64,000 nucleotides of DNA from Thermaerobacter sp. FW80. GTDB lineage: Bacteria > Bacillota > Sulfobacillia > Thermaerobacterales > Thermaerobacteraceae. Positions 1 through 7,557 of this stretch are shown piece by piece. Under the pieces are notes generated by a model, which had not been told where the DNA came from, did not search any database, and worked only from the letters and a program-made list of their open reading frames with translations. Every line of letters begins with the position of its first letter. Position 1 is the first letter of the stretch. Where the stretch lies: assembly GCF_004634385.1 (NCBI RefSeq), contig NZ_CP037895.1, forward strand, positions 1,339,245 through 1,403,244, written 5' to 3'. The translations under genes and the position numbers were made by a program.

Positions 1-260
1 TGGCCGGGACGGGCTATTTCGCCTACTACTCCCATCTGGACCGCTACGCTCCCGAGGTCCGGGTGGGACAGCGGGTGCGAGCGGGACAGGTCCTGGGGTA
101 CGTGGGCAACACGGGCTACGGCCCACCGGGGACCCGGGGCAAGTTCTGGCCCCACCTGCACTTCGAGTTGCGCCGGCAGGGCAGGCAGCCGGGGCCGGTC
201 AACCCGTACCCTTATCTCCGGTACTGGGAGGCCCTGGAGGCCGCGGAAGGGGACGGCTGA
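1..260 (+). CDS. M23-family metallopeptidase, C-terminal fragment
   Basis: The gene enters from the left edge; the first full codon is at position 3 and 85 residues are visible. The frame shows the C-terminal half of a lysostaphin-like (LytM/M23) peptidase fold: YYSHLD near the start, then VGQRVRAGQVLGYVGNTG, and the zinc-binding H-x-H signature PHLHFEL at about 150-170. In the family this domain cuts glycyl or D-amino bonds in peptidoglycan outside the membrane. The N-terminal part, where a signal peptide and possible LysM or coiled-coil regions would be, lies outside the window. A strong hairpin terminator follows the stop codon. The domain call is firm; substrate and role (division, sporulation or lysis) cannot be told. 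Confidence 0.9.
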   Translation, partial: AGTGYFAYYSHLDRYAPEVRVGQRVRAGQVLGYVGNTGYGPPGTRGKFWPHLHFELRRQGRQPGPVNPYPYLRYWEALEAAEGDG

Positions 261-297
261 TCCCGGACCGGCCGGTCACGGTCAAGAGCTGAAGGAA

Positions 298-327
298 AAG
301 GGGCCGGGCGAGGTGGCCCGGCCCCTT
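298..327. terminator. Bidirectional hairpin terminator
   Basis: A perfect 12-bp inverted repeat (298-309 with 316-327, loop of 6) lies between two convergent genes. It is preceded by AAAA and followed within a few bases by TTTT, so it could stop transcription from both the M23 gene (+) and the glycosyltransferase gene (-). Confidence 0.75.
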
Positions 328-394
328 GCGCGTTTTCCCTCGCCGGTTTCCATCGGCGCCCCTCCTTCGTTCCTGTTGGGCCTGCTCCGGTGCT

Positions 395-1516
395 TCATCC
401 CGCGCCGGTGGCCGGCCGACCCCCGTTGCCTGACGGCCCGCCTCCCTCGGCGCCCGGAGCCTCAGGTCCAGCCCCGGAAGGACCCGGGCCTGGCCCCGCT
501 CCCGGCGCCCCCGCGCCTGCCGCCCTGTAGACCGCCACCGTCGCCTCGACCATCGCGTCGAGCCCGAGGTGGGCCTCCGCGTAGCGCCGGCCAAAGGCCA
601 TCAGCTCCGCCAGCCACCTCCGGTCCCGGTAGAGCCGCAAGAGGTCCTGGAGGATGGCCGCCGGATCCGGCGGTCCCAGGCCGCGGCCGGTGCCGCTGAA
701 GTCGGGGAAGTCCATTCGTTCCACCAGGTCCGGGGTCACCGGGCCGTGGTACTCCCGCCCCAGGATCAGGCAGGCGGCGCCCGAGGCCAGCCCCTCGCGG
801 ATGACCCGGCCCGTGCCAGCGACTACGTGCACCCGTCCCATCAACCGCTCCAGTTCGGAAACCCAGCCCAGGTTCTGGATTCGCCCCCCTCCCAGGCGGC
901 GGGTGCTGGCCGCCCACACCTGGGCGTCCCGAGGAAGTCCCTGTACCGCTCGCCGGAACGCGGCCAGGGCGGGGCGCTTCCCGCGATCCACCCGACCGGC
1001 GTACAGGAGGGTCCAGCGCGGCTCGCGAATACCGGGGCGAAACCGTTCCAGATCCACGCCGTTGCCCACCACGGCGATCTTCGACCGGTAGGCTCCCAGG
1101 TCACCGGCTACGCGGGGGCCCACGCAGATGAGCCGGCTGGCCGCTGCCAGGGCGCGCCGGTAGGCCGGCTGGTCGAGCCCGAGACCGTGGCAGGTCAGCA
1201 CCAGGGGAACGCCCAGCATCTCGGCAAGGCGGCGGCCCAGCTCGAAGGACCAGGACGACTGGGCGTGCACCACGTCGTACCGCTCGACCGGCAGACCGGC
1301 CCGCTCGCCCACCACAGGGGCGGGAAGGAAACGCACCACCACCCCCGCCTCTTCCAGGGCGGCCACCGTACCGGCGTGGGCTTGGCCACCGCCGCGGGAG
1401 TGGGTGACCCACAGGTCCACCCGGTGGCCCCGCCGCACCAGCCCCCGGGCCAGGTCCAGGACGTGGGCCGTCTGTCCGGACGGGAAGAATGCCGCCGTGA
1501 GCATCAGGACATGCAA
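395..1516 (-). CDS. GT4-family glycosyltransferase
   Basis: 373 residues, starting at the ATG at 1516. The N-terminus (MHVLMLTAAFFPSGQTAHV) is the first strand and glycine-rich turn of a GT-B fold, followed by LARGLVRRGHRVDLW. The C-terminal Rossmann domain shows VVGNGVDLERFRP and LLYAGRVDRGKRP, typical of GT4 nucleotide-sugar enzymes. The usual E-x7-E donor site is only partly recognisable (REGLASGAACLI). The last 45 residues or so are Gly/Ala/Pro-rich and probably disordered. It should act in the cytoplasm or at the inner membrane face on a lipid or polysaccharide acceptor, but no neighbour names the substrate. It stands alone, convergent with the M23 gene and divergent from the sigma factor gene. 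Confidence 0.8.
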   Translation of the reverse strand: MHVLMLTAAFFPSGQTAHVLDLARGLVRRGHRVDLWVTHSRGGGQAHAGTVAALEEAGVVVRFLPAPVVGERAGLPVERYDVVHAQSSWSFELGRRLAEMLGVPLVLTCHGLGLDQPAYRRALAAASRLICVGPRVAGDLGAYRSKIAVVGNGVDLERFRPGIREPRWTLLYAGRVDRGKRPALAAFRRAVQGLPRDAQVWAASTRRLGGGRIQNLGWVSELERLMGRVHVVAGTGRVIREGLASGAACLILGREYHGPVTPDLVERMDFPDFSGTGRGLGPPDPAAILQDLLRLYRDRRWLAELMAFGRRYAEAHLGLDAMVEATVAVYRAAGAGAPGAGPGPGPSGAGPEAPGAEGGGPSGNGGRPATGAG

Positions 1517-1625
1517 GGTGCCATCCCTCCCATTGCCTGGTACCTATGCGCTGGCGTTGGTGTCGGTCCCCAGGAACCGGCGCCGGGATCCTGGCGTCCA
1601 AGGCGGTGCAGAGAGGAGGACGGCG

Positions 1626-2633
1626 ATGCACCTCGGCGAGGGCGGGCGGCTGGCTTCTGGGCCTGCGGCCGCAGGGACCCCGCCCGGCGGCGAGGCCGTC
1701 GACCCCCCGGTTCCGGCCGGCGACCCGGTCTCTGACGAGGACCTGGTCCAGCGGGCCTGCCAGGGGGACCACGAGGCCTTTGCGGAACTGGTCCGACGGC
1801 ACCACGGGCTGGTCTACAACCTCTGTCTCAGGCTGGTGGGGCAGCCGGCGGACGCGGCCGACGCCACGCAGGAGGTCTTTCTCCGGGTGTTCACCCGGTT
1901 GGCCCGCTTCCGCGGCCAGGCCCGGTTCCGGACGTGGCTCTACCGGATCGCCGTCAACACCTGCCAGGACGAGCTGCGCCGGCGCCGACGGCGACCCTGG
2001 CCGTGGGGCGACCTCCACGGCGACCTTCACCCGGCTTCCACCCGCAGGAGGGGTGCAGCCCTGGGGTCCGCTCCGGATCCCGCCGGTGGGTCCGGTGCCG
2101 GGCTCTCCGCAGGCGGGGTCGGGGACGAACCCGGCCCGGCCGGCGAACCCGACCGGCCGCCCACCGGCGAGGGGGGAACCGCCGCACCGGCCGGAGCCGG
2201 CGGCACCGGCGACGGCGCCGGTGCCGCGGCAGCCGGGACCGCGGTGGCCGGGGCCACGCCGGATCCTGGCGGCGGGGGCACCCGCACCGGTACCAGCGCC
2301 CTCCGGGGCGGGAGCGGGAGCCGCGCGGCAGGTGCGGCGCGACCCCCTGTCCGGTTGCCCGATCCCTTCGCGCCGGGATCCAGTCCGGAAGCGGCGGTGC
2401 TGGCGGGGGAGATCCGCCAGGCCGTTGCCGCCGCCCTGGCCGGCTTGCCCGAGCCGTTCCGGGTGGCGGTCGTCCTCCGTGACCTGCACGACCTGTCCTA
2501 TGAGGAGATCGGCGCCGTCCTGGGTTTGCGCCCGGGAACGGTGCGGTCCCGGATTCACCGCGGCCGCCTGCTGCTGCGGGACGCCTTGATCCGCGCCGGC
2601 TGGGCGCCGGGAACCGGAGGCGAGACGTCATGA
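1626..2633 (+). CDS. ECF-type RNA polymerase sigma factor with long linker
   Basis: 335 residues. The start at 1626 is chosen for the GAGGAGGA ribosome binding site just upstream; the frame stays open further upstream but without a good site. Sigma region 2 lies at about residues 37-120 (DEDLVQRACQGDHEAFAELV, DATQEVFLRVFTRL, FRTWLYRIAVNTCQDELR). Region 4 lies at about 262-325 (LPEPFRVAVVLRDLHDLSY, IGAVLGLRPGTVRSRIHRGR). ECF factors normally have a short linker of 20-50 residues; here about 135 residues rich in Gly, Ala, Pro and Arg separate the two domains. The stop codon overlaps the start of the next gene by 4 bases, which marks a sigma/anti-sigma pair. Targets are not visible. Confidence 0.9.
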   Translation: MHLGEGGRLASGPAAAGTPPGGEAVDPPVPAGDPVSDEDLVQRACQGDHEAFAELVRRHHGLVYNLCLRLVGQPADAADATQEVFLRVFTRLARFRGQARFRTWLYRIAVNTCQDELRRRRRRPWPWGDLHGDLHPASTRRRGAALGSAPDPAGGSGAGLSAGGVGDEPGPAGEPDRPPTGEGGTAAPAGAGGTGDGAGAAAAGTAVAGATPDPGGGGTRTGTSALRGGSGSRAAGAARPPVRLPDPFAPGSSPEAAVLAGEIRQAVAAALAGLPEPFRVAVVLRDLHDLSYEEIGAVLGLRPGTVRSRIHRGRLLLRDALIRAGWAPGTGGETS

Positions 2634-4141
2634 GATGGTCCTGGATCGACTTCCTGGCCGGTTTCCCGGGCCCGGGACTCCACCCGTCCCGCTGGCTTGA
2701 CGGCGACGCTCGGGCCCAGCTGCCGCCGCAGCGGCGGCAGGCCATCGAGCGCCACCTGGCCCGCTGCCCTCGGTGCCGGACCCTGGCGGAAGCCGAAGCC
2801 CAGGCTCGCATGGCCCTGGCGGCCCTGGAGACGGTGGAGCCGCCGCCCGGCCTGATGGAGGCCATCCTGGCCCGGACCGGGATCCCGGCCGGCGTCCCCT
2901 CCCCCGCGGCCGCGTCCGCACCAGCAGACCGGCCGGAAGCGGGACGGCCGGCGGTGGGGCCCGCACCCGGGGAAAGGGCCGAACCGGCGGCAAGGCCCGG
3001 CCCGGAGCAAGGGGACCGCCACGGGGGCCGCCACGGCCCAGGGCGCCGCCGGGTTCCGGGGCGCGGGCCGGGGCGCAGGCCCCTGCCGGCGGTGCTGGCG
3101 GCCGCGGCGATGGTGGCCTTGGTCCTCCTGGCCGGCCGGTTCGGCGGCACCGGTGACGGCCCGGCCGGCTCGCAAAGCACCCCTCCGGGCCGGCAGGGCC
3201 TGCCCGCCTTGGAAACGGCGGGCACTCCCGCCGGCGGTCCTCCGGTGGCCACCGATCGCGACGAGGTCCGGGAAGGCGGGACCGTGGCGGCGAACCGGGC
3301 GGGCGCGGGGGAGGCCGCAGAGGCCGGAGCGGAGGGATTCGGGGACGGGCCGGGAGCGGCTGAAGGAGCCGGGCCCGCGGACCCCGCCGGCGTGCCGGCT
3401 CCCGGACCCCGGGGCGGTGACGCCGCCGCAGCCGGCCTCCTGGCTACGAGTCCGGGTCGGGACCGGCAGGGCCCGTGGCTGATCCGCTCCGGCCGCCTGG
3501 AGCTGGCCGTGCCGGACGTGGAGCCCGCCTTCCGGGAGGCACAGGCCGTGGCCCGGCGCCTGGGAGGCTTCACCGAGCAGGCGCAGCTGGAGGGCGGGGG
3601 ACCGGCCCGCTTCGCCTACCTGGTGCTCCGCGTGCCCGACCAGCGGCTGGAGGAGGCCATGGACCGCCTAGCGGCCCTGGCCGGTGACGGCCGGGTCGAC
3701 CTGAGGGCCCTGAGTGCCGAAGACATCTCGCAGCAGTGGGTGGATACCCAGGCCCGCCTGGCCAACCTCCGGGCGCAGGAGGAACGGTTGCGGCAGCTGG
3801 CCGGGCGTTCGGGCAGTGTGGAGGAGCTGCTCAAGGTGGAACAGGAGCTCTGGCGGGTGCGCGGGGAGATCGAGCAGCTGGAGGGCCAGGTCCGCTACTG
3901 GGAACAGGCCATGCGCCTGGCCCGGATCGAGCTGGCCATCGAGGCCTTGGCGCCCCAGCCTGCCCCTCCCGCCGGCGACCTGTTCACCCGCGTCCGCCTG
4001 GCCTGGCAGGCCTCGCTGCGGTCCCTGGCCACCCTGGCCACCCTGGCCCTGGTCGGGGCGGCGATCGTGCTGCCGTATGCCGCCCTGGCCGGCGCCGTCG
4101 TGCTGGCCTGGCGCATCGGGCGCCGGTGGCGAGGACGCTGA
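2630..4141 (+). CDS. Anti-sigma factor-like protein, zinc-finger plus DUF4349
   Basis: 503 residues, coupled to the sigma factor gene by an ATGA overlap. The N-terminus contains IERHLARCPRCR, an H-x3-C-x2-C motif like that of zf-HC2 (ZAS) anti-sigma domains. One transmembrane helix at about residues 150-165 (VLAAAAMVALVLLAGRF) would leave the N-terminus in the cytoplasm. A disordered Ala/Gly/Pro stretch follows, then a DUF4349-type domain from about residue 280: VRSxRLEL-like strands, LRVPDQRLEEAMDRL, ISQQWVDTQARLANLRAQEE and a coiled coil (VEQELWRVRGEIEQLEGQV). A second hydrophobic segment near the C-terminus (LATLALVGAAIVLPYAALAG) makes it at least bitopic. Inference: a membrane anti-sigma factor with an external sensing domain. 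Well supported by context; the signal is unknown. Confidence 0.82.
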   Translation: MRWSWIDFLAGFPGPGLHPSRWLDGDARAQLPPQRRQAIERHLARCPRCRTLAEAEAQARMALAALETVEPPPGLMEAILARTGIPAGVPSPAAASAPADRPEAGRPAVGPAPGERAEPAARPGPEQGDRHGGRHGPGRRRVPGRGPGRRPLPAVLAAAAMVALVLLAGRFGGTGDGPAGSQSTPPGRQGLPALETAGTPAGGPPVATDRDEVREGGTVAANRAGAGEAAEAGAEGFGDGPGAAEGAGPADPAGVPAPGPRGGDAAAAGLLATSPGRDRQGPWLIRSGRLELAVPDVEPAFREAQAVARRLGGFTEQAQLEGGGPARFAYLVLRVPDQRLEEAMDRLAALAGDGRVDLRALSAEDISQQWVDTQARLANLRAQEERLRQLAGRSGSVEELLKVEQELWRVRGEIEQLEGQVRYWEQAMRLARIELAIEALAPQPAPPAGDLFTRVRLAWQASLRSLATLATLALVGAAIVLPYAALAGAVVLAWRIGRRWRGR

Positions 4142-4284
4142 CAGGCCGAGCCCTTGGGCGCCGGCAGAACCCAAGGCTTGCGAAGCGGGACCTGAGACCT
4201 GCGAAGTTGGGCTTGCGGCACTGAGGCGACCGGGGAACCACCTCGTATATGGTATCCCCAGATCCTGCAAGGAGGGGATGCGTT

Positions 4285-5060
4285 ATGGGTGCGTGGCGCC
4301 GGGATTCCGTACCCACAGGGTTTGGTCCGGAGCGCCCGTCCTGGCGGTGCCGCGTTGCCGCCTGCGTGGTCGCCGGGGGCATCCGCATCGGCAACATGTC
4401 CCTGGGGGCCGCCGGCTGCTCCGACGGTACCGACTCGCTGTCGACGGCGGTGAACAATGCCGTGACCGCGGGGATCGTCATGATGGTGGCGGCGGGCAAC
4501 GAGGGGCCCAACCGCTGCACCATCGGGGCCCCGGGGGCGGCGGCCAGCGCCGTCACCGTGGGGGCCGTGTACGACCCCGGCGAGCGGGGCTGGGTGCTGG
4601 CCGAGTTCTCCAGCCGCGGGCCGACGGCCGACGGTCGCATCAAGCCCGACGTGACCGCCCCGGGCCGCAACATCACCGCGGCGAAGGCCGGTTCGACCAG
4701 GGGGTACGTGACCTACAGCGGAACGTCCATGGCAACGCCCTTCATCGCCGGCACGGCGGCTCTGATGCTGGACGCCAACTACGGGCTCACGCCGTCCCAG
4801 GTGAAGAGCCTGCTCACCGCCTCGGGCAACGTGAAGGATTTCGGCCCGGGCGGCAAGGACATCGACTGGGGCGCCGGCATCAGCATCGCCTACAACGCGG
4901 TCAAGGCCGCAGGTGGGTACAGCGGCAGCTTCAGCGACGGCCTGCAGCACGCCTACTGGGCGGGGTCCCTGTCGGGCAGCGGTGACAGCGACGTCTACAG
5001 CGTGACCGTCACCGACGCCAGCCGGCCCCTGGGCCTGACGATGAACATGGCCTCCAACCG
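4285..5060 (+). pseudogene. Subtilisin-like serine protease, 5' part, truncated and interrupted
   Basis: The start at 4285 follows an AAGGAGGGG ribosome binding site. After a short leader (MGAWRRDSVPTGFG) the frame jumps into the middle of an S8 peptidase: IGNMSLGAAGCSDG, the oxyanion-hole region VAAGNEGP, SRGPTADGRIKPDVTAPG, and the active-site serine in YSGTSMATPF. The segments that carry the catalytic Asp and His, and most of a signal/pro region, are missing, so even without the transposon the product would be inactive. The frame is then cut at 5060 by the IS607-type element and runs into it to a stop at 5209-5211. The remaining C-terminal piece is at 7006-7222. Two independent lesions (internal deletion and insertion) show the gene is decaying. 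Confidence 0.85.
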
Positions 5061-5250
5061 TTACCTGAAACATCGTCATCTGTTTCAGGCAGCCGATCCT
5101 CACGGATCGGCAGTGCCGGTCTTACCCGACCATGTGCCGGTGCCGGCTTCCCGCTTCCTCCGGGACCGCCTGCCAGGTGGCAGGTCTTCCATCCCGTCCA
5201 CGGGCGTTTAACGTCTCCGGGCCACTCCCGGCGACGGCGGCCACGAGGGC
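5061..5250 (-). ncRNA. Candidate omega RNA (TnpB guide RNA) at element end
   Basis: In IS200/605 and IS607 elements TnpB uses a guide RNA made from the 3' part of tnpB and the element end, with the guide taken from the flank. Here the end downstream of tnpB holds two perfect hairpins: 5064-5072 with 5081-5089 (9 bp, loop 8) and 5092-5099 with 5104-5111 (8 bp, loop 4). Transcription leftward would add CGGTTGGAGGCCATGTTCAT (complement of 5041-5060), protease-gene sequence, as guide. The upstream limit given is a guess; the structure is seen, the function inferred from the family. Confidence 0.4.
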
Positions 5251-6390
5251 CGCGAGATTCCGGGCCGCGTTTTCGTCCCGGTCGAGCACGAGCCCGCATT
5301 CCTCGCAGCGGAAGGTGCGCTGCGAAAGCGGCAGCGACGGCTTGATCGCGCCGCACTGGGAACAACGCTTGCTGCTCGGGTAGAACGGCGGCGCTTCGAT
5401 CAGCTTCGCTCCGTACCATGAGCACTTGTAGCTGAGCTGACGGCGGATCTCCGCCAGGGACGCATCGGCTAGCGCCCGGGCCAGCCGACGGTTCCTCAAC
5501 ATGCCCGCCACATGCAGCTGTTCAACCACCACCACGCCATATCTGGTCGCCAGCTGGTGCGTCAGCTTGTGAAGGGCATCCTGGCGGATGTTCCGGGCCC
5601 GCGCATGGAGCCGGGCCAGCCGGCGGCGGGCCTGTTGCCACCCCCGGCTGCCCTCCTGGCGGCGGGCTAGGGCGCGGTTCCACCGGGCGATCTTCTTCAG
5701 CGCTTTCTCAAGCGCCCGGGGATTCGGCCACACCTCGCCGGTCGAAAGGACCGCCAGGTGCCGCACACCGGCATCCACGCCCACCACCTTGTCTGGGAAC
5801 CGGGGGCGGCCCGGCGGCCGCTCCACCTCGCAGGTGAAGCTGACAAACCACCGGCTGCCTTCGCGCGAGACGGTGGCCGAAAGGATGCGGGCCGTCCCCG
5901 CCTGGACTCGCTCCAGCAGGGCCGTCGTCGGTTCGTGGGTCTTCACCCGCCCGATCCGAGGCAGGACAACGTGGCTCTTGTCGTCCACCCGGATCGCGCC
6001 GGTGGTGAACCGCACGGACTCACGACCCCGCCCCTTCTTCCGAAAGCGCGGGAATCCAACCCGGCGGCCCTTACGTTCACCCTGGCGGCTCTTCGACCAG
6101 TTCTGCAGGGCCCGGGCGAGTCCGTCCAGACCGGAGGAGTAGGCCTCCTTCGAGTTCTCCCGCCACCAGGGGGCGACGAGGTGCTTTTGCCGGTTCCACT
6201 CCCGCCGCAAGGCCGGAAGCGTCCACGGCACCTCCACATCCTCACCCCGGGCACGGGCTTCCAGGCGCTCTTTCACCAGGGCCAGGCCCCAGTTGAATGC
6301 GAAGCGACGGGCGCCCACGTGGGAGGCCAGCGCCCGTTCCTGGCGGGGTGTGGGGTCCAGGGCGAAGCGGTACGCTTGAAGAACCTTCAT
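5122..6390 (-). CDS. tnpB: TnpB, RuvC-like RNA-guided nuclease of IS607 element
   Basis: 422 residues, a normal length for TnpB. The N-terminal OrfB HTH domain begins MKVLQAYRFALDPTPRQE. The three RuvC acidic residues are in VVGVDAGVRHLA (Asp), VVVEQLHVAGM (Glu) and LDRDENAARNLAAL (Asp). A zinc ribbon is formed by SKRCSQCG and CEECG. In this family TnpB cuts DNA at an omega-RNA-matched site next to a transposon-adjacent motif, which favours retention of the element. The start codon overlaps the stop of tnpA (ATGA). All catalytic and zinc residues are present, so the nuclease is probably active. A decayed relative lies at about 17540-17690. Confidence 0.93.
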   Translation of the reverse strand: MKVLQAYRFALDPTPRQERALASHVGARRFAFNWGLALVKERLEARARGEDVEVPWTLPALRREWNRQKHLVAPWWRENSKEAYSSGLDGLARALQNWSKSRQGERKGRRVGFPRFRKKGRGRESVRFTTGAIRVDDKSHVVLPRIGRVKTHEPTTALLERVQAGTARILSATVSREGSRWFVSFTCEVERPPGRPRFPDKVVGVDAGVRHLAVLSTGEVWPNPRALEKALKKIARWNRALARRQEGSRGWQQARRRLARLHARARNIRQDALHKLTHQLATRYGVVVVEQLHVAGMLRNRRLARALADASLAEIRRQLSYKCSWYGAKLIEAPPFYPSSKRCSQCGAIKPSLPLSQRTFRCEECGLVLDRDENAARNLAALVAAVAGSGPETLNARGRDGRPATWQAVPEEAGSRHRHMVG

Positions 6391-6959
6391 TCGACATCGC
6401 CCCTACGGGCTGCCGCCAGGGCTCGCAGGGCCCGATTGCGCGCCCCCCTCCGGCCATACAATCGAGCGCAGAAGGAGGTCAACACTTCAATCATGTCGCG
6501 CACAAGGTCATCCGTTGATTCGCTCGGATCCACGACCACGATCCGCCGTCCCTGGGCTGCGAGAGCGGCTTCCAGGTACTCCACCCCAAAGCGGGCCAAC
6601 CGATCACGGTGTTCCACCACAATCGTTGCAACCGATGCGTCGGCCAGAAGTCGGCGAAACTTCGCCCGTTTCCCATTCAGCCCGGACCCGATTTCCGTGA
6701 CCACCTGGCCCACATGAAACCCGTGCTCCGTCGCCCATGCCGTGACCCGGGCAACTTGACGGTCGAGATCGCTCTTCTGGTCGTGAGAGGAAACGCGGGC
6801 GTACACCACCGTCTTCCCTTTTGCCGGAGCTGGCAGGTCCACGAGAATGGTCCCGGATGGGGTCTGCCGGGCAGGGACGGGCAGCCGGCCCGCCTTCCAC
6901 CAACGCCAGGCGGTGATGTAACTGATTCCTTCACGCTTGGCCCACTCGGAGAGCTTCAT
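6387..6959 (-). CDS. tnpA: IS607-type serine recombinase transposase TnpA
   Basis: 190 residues from the ATG at 6959, chosen because IS607 transposases typically begin MKLSEWAKxxGISY; the frame also contains an ATG at 6977, which lacks a ribosome site. Residues 1-50 form the MerR-like HTH (ISYITAWRWWKAGRLPVP). The small serine-resolvase domain follows: VVYARVSSHDQKSDLDRQVA with the catalytic serine in RVSS, then VVEHRDRLARFGVEYLE with the conserved arginines. In this family the DNA-binding domain precedes the catalytic domain, opposite to classical resolvases. It should catalyse integration and excision without target duplication. Three 10-bp-spaced repeats beside its start are possible binding sites. 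Confidence 0.92.
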   Translation of the reverse strand: MKLSEWAKREGISYITAWRWWKAGRLPVPARQTPSGTILVDLPAPAKGKTVVYARVSSHDQKSDLDRQVARVTAWATEHGFHVGQVVTEIGSGLNGKRAKFRRLLADASVATIVVEHRDRLARFGVEYLEAALAAQGRRIVVVDPSESTDDLVRDMIEVLTSFCARLYGRRGARNRALRALAAARRGDVE

Positions 6960-6976
6960 ACCTGAAATATAGCACA

Positions 6977-7001
6977 TATGTTTGCCTATGTCTGACTATG
7001 T
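6977..7001 (+). repeat. Three TATGT repeats at 10-bp spacing, transposase-side end
   Basis: TATGTTTGCC, TATGTCTGAC and TATGTTTCGG start at 6977, 6987 and 6997. One-helical-turn spacing at the element tip suggests cooperative TnpA binding sites, as described for IS607 ends; the binding itself is inferred. Confidence 0.6.
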
Positions 7002-7005
7002 TTCG

Positions 7006-7222
7006 GCAAGCTGTTCACGACCCCAGCTGCGGCATCTGGAGCTGCAGCCCGGACTTCGACCTCTACCTGTACGATCCGGCCGGGCGCCTGGTGGCGCGGT
7101 CGGAGGGGACGGCCCGGGAGGAGCGGATCCTCTACCAGCCGACGGCCACGGGCACCTACCTTGTGGAGGTCTACAGCTACGCCGGCTCGGGAAGCTACCA
7201 CCTCGACGCCAGCTACCGGTGA
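7006..7222 (+). pseudogene. Subtilisin-like protease, 3' part (PPC-like C-terminal domain)
   Basis: The frame continues the interrupted protease gene. It encodes SCSPDFDLYLYDPAGRLVA and ATGTYLVEVYSYAGSGSYHL, the pattern of a bacterial pre-peptidase C-terminal (PPC) beta-sandwich found at the end of secreted proteases. Joining at CGG (5059-5060 plus 7006) gives a continuous protein of which these are the last residues. It has no ribosome binding site of its own; an ATG inside the transposon tip (6998) is fortuitous. Confidence 0.8.
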
Positions 7223-7557
7223 CGCCGGTGGCGGATACGGGTGGCGGATGCCTGTAAGCGTGGGGTGGCGCATGCCGGTGCCGGATGCCGGTCACCGTGG
7301 TCGCGGATGGCAGCTTAAGGGCCCGGCCGCGGGGCCGGCCCGGTTTGTCTACAGACCCGCCAAGGGGGCGGTGCCATGGGCCCTCCGGCCAGACGGCCGG
7401 GGGGCCCGGCTCTTCGTGGAGGCTGTGGCGGGACCGGTGCGGCGGTGGCCGATGCTACAATGAACGGGACAAATCCCGTCACCCCATGGGGGCGCGACGG
7501 GCACGGAGGCATGGGAGCCGCCCGGCGCGGTTGTCGCGGGGAGGGGGCAGCACGTCG
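7223..7557 (+). other. 335-bp intergenic stretch with terminator-like hairpins
   Basis: No gene seen. A 13-bp hairpin with a GACA-type loop (7378-7390 with 7395-7407, one G-T pair) and a GC-rich imperfect hairpin just upstream (about 7318-7342, followed by TTTGTC) could end transcription of the protease locus. A candidate polA promoter follows at 7453. Confidence 0.45.
7453..7460 (+). promoter_or_regulatory. Candidate extended -10 promoter for polA
   Basis: TGCTACAAT (TG at 7452-7453, TACAAT at 7455-7460) is an extended -10 element about 100 bases before the polA start. No convincing -35 box is seen. Confidence 0.35.

Larger units (their letters stand above)
5061..7005. mobile_element. IS607-family transposon (tnpA-tnpB), complete
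   Basis: The 1945-bp element carries a serine-recombinase transposase and TnpB, both on the minus strand and overlapping by 4 bases. Its ends can be set by the host gene: joining 5060 to 7006 gives AACCGGCAAGC and restores one open reading frame across the protease gene, with no target duplication. The joint leaves a GG dinucleotide at the crossover, which is the core reported for IS607 serine transposases; because of the G repeat the borders could be shifted by one base (5060-7004). Two hairpins lie at the 5061 end and three 10-bp-spaced TATGT repeats at the 7005 end. Both genes look intact. Confidence 0.88.
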
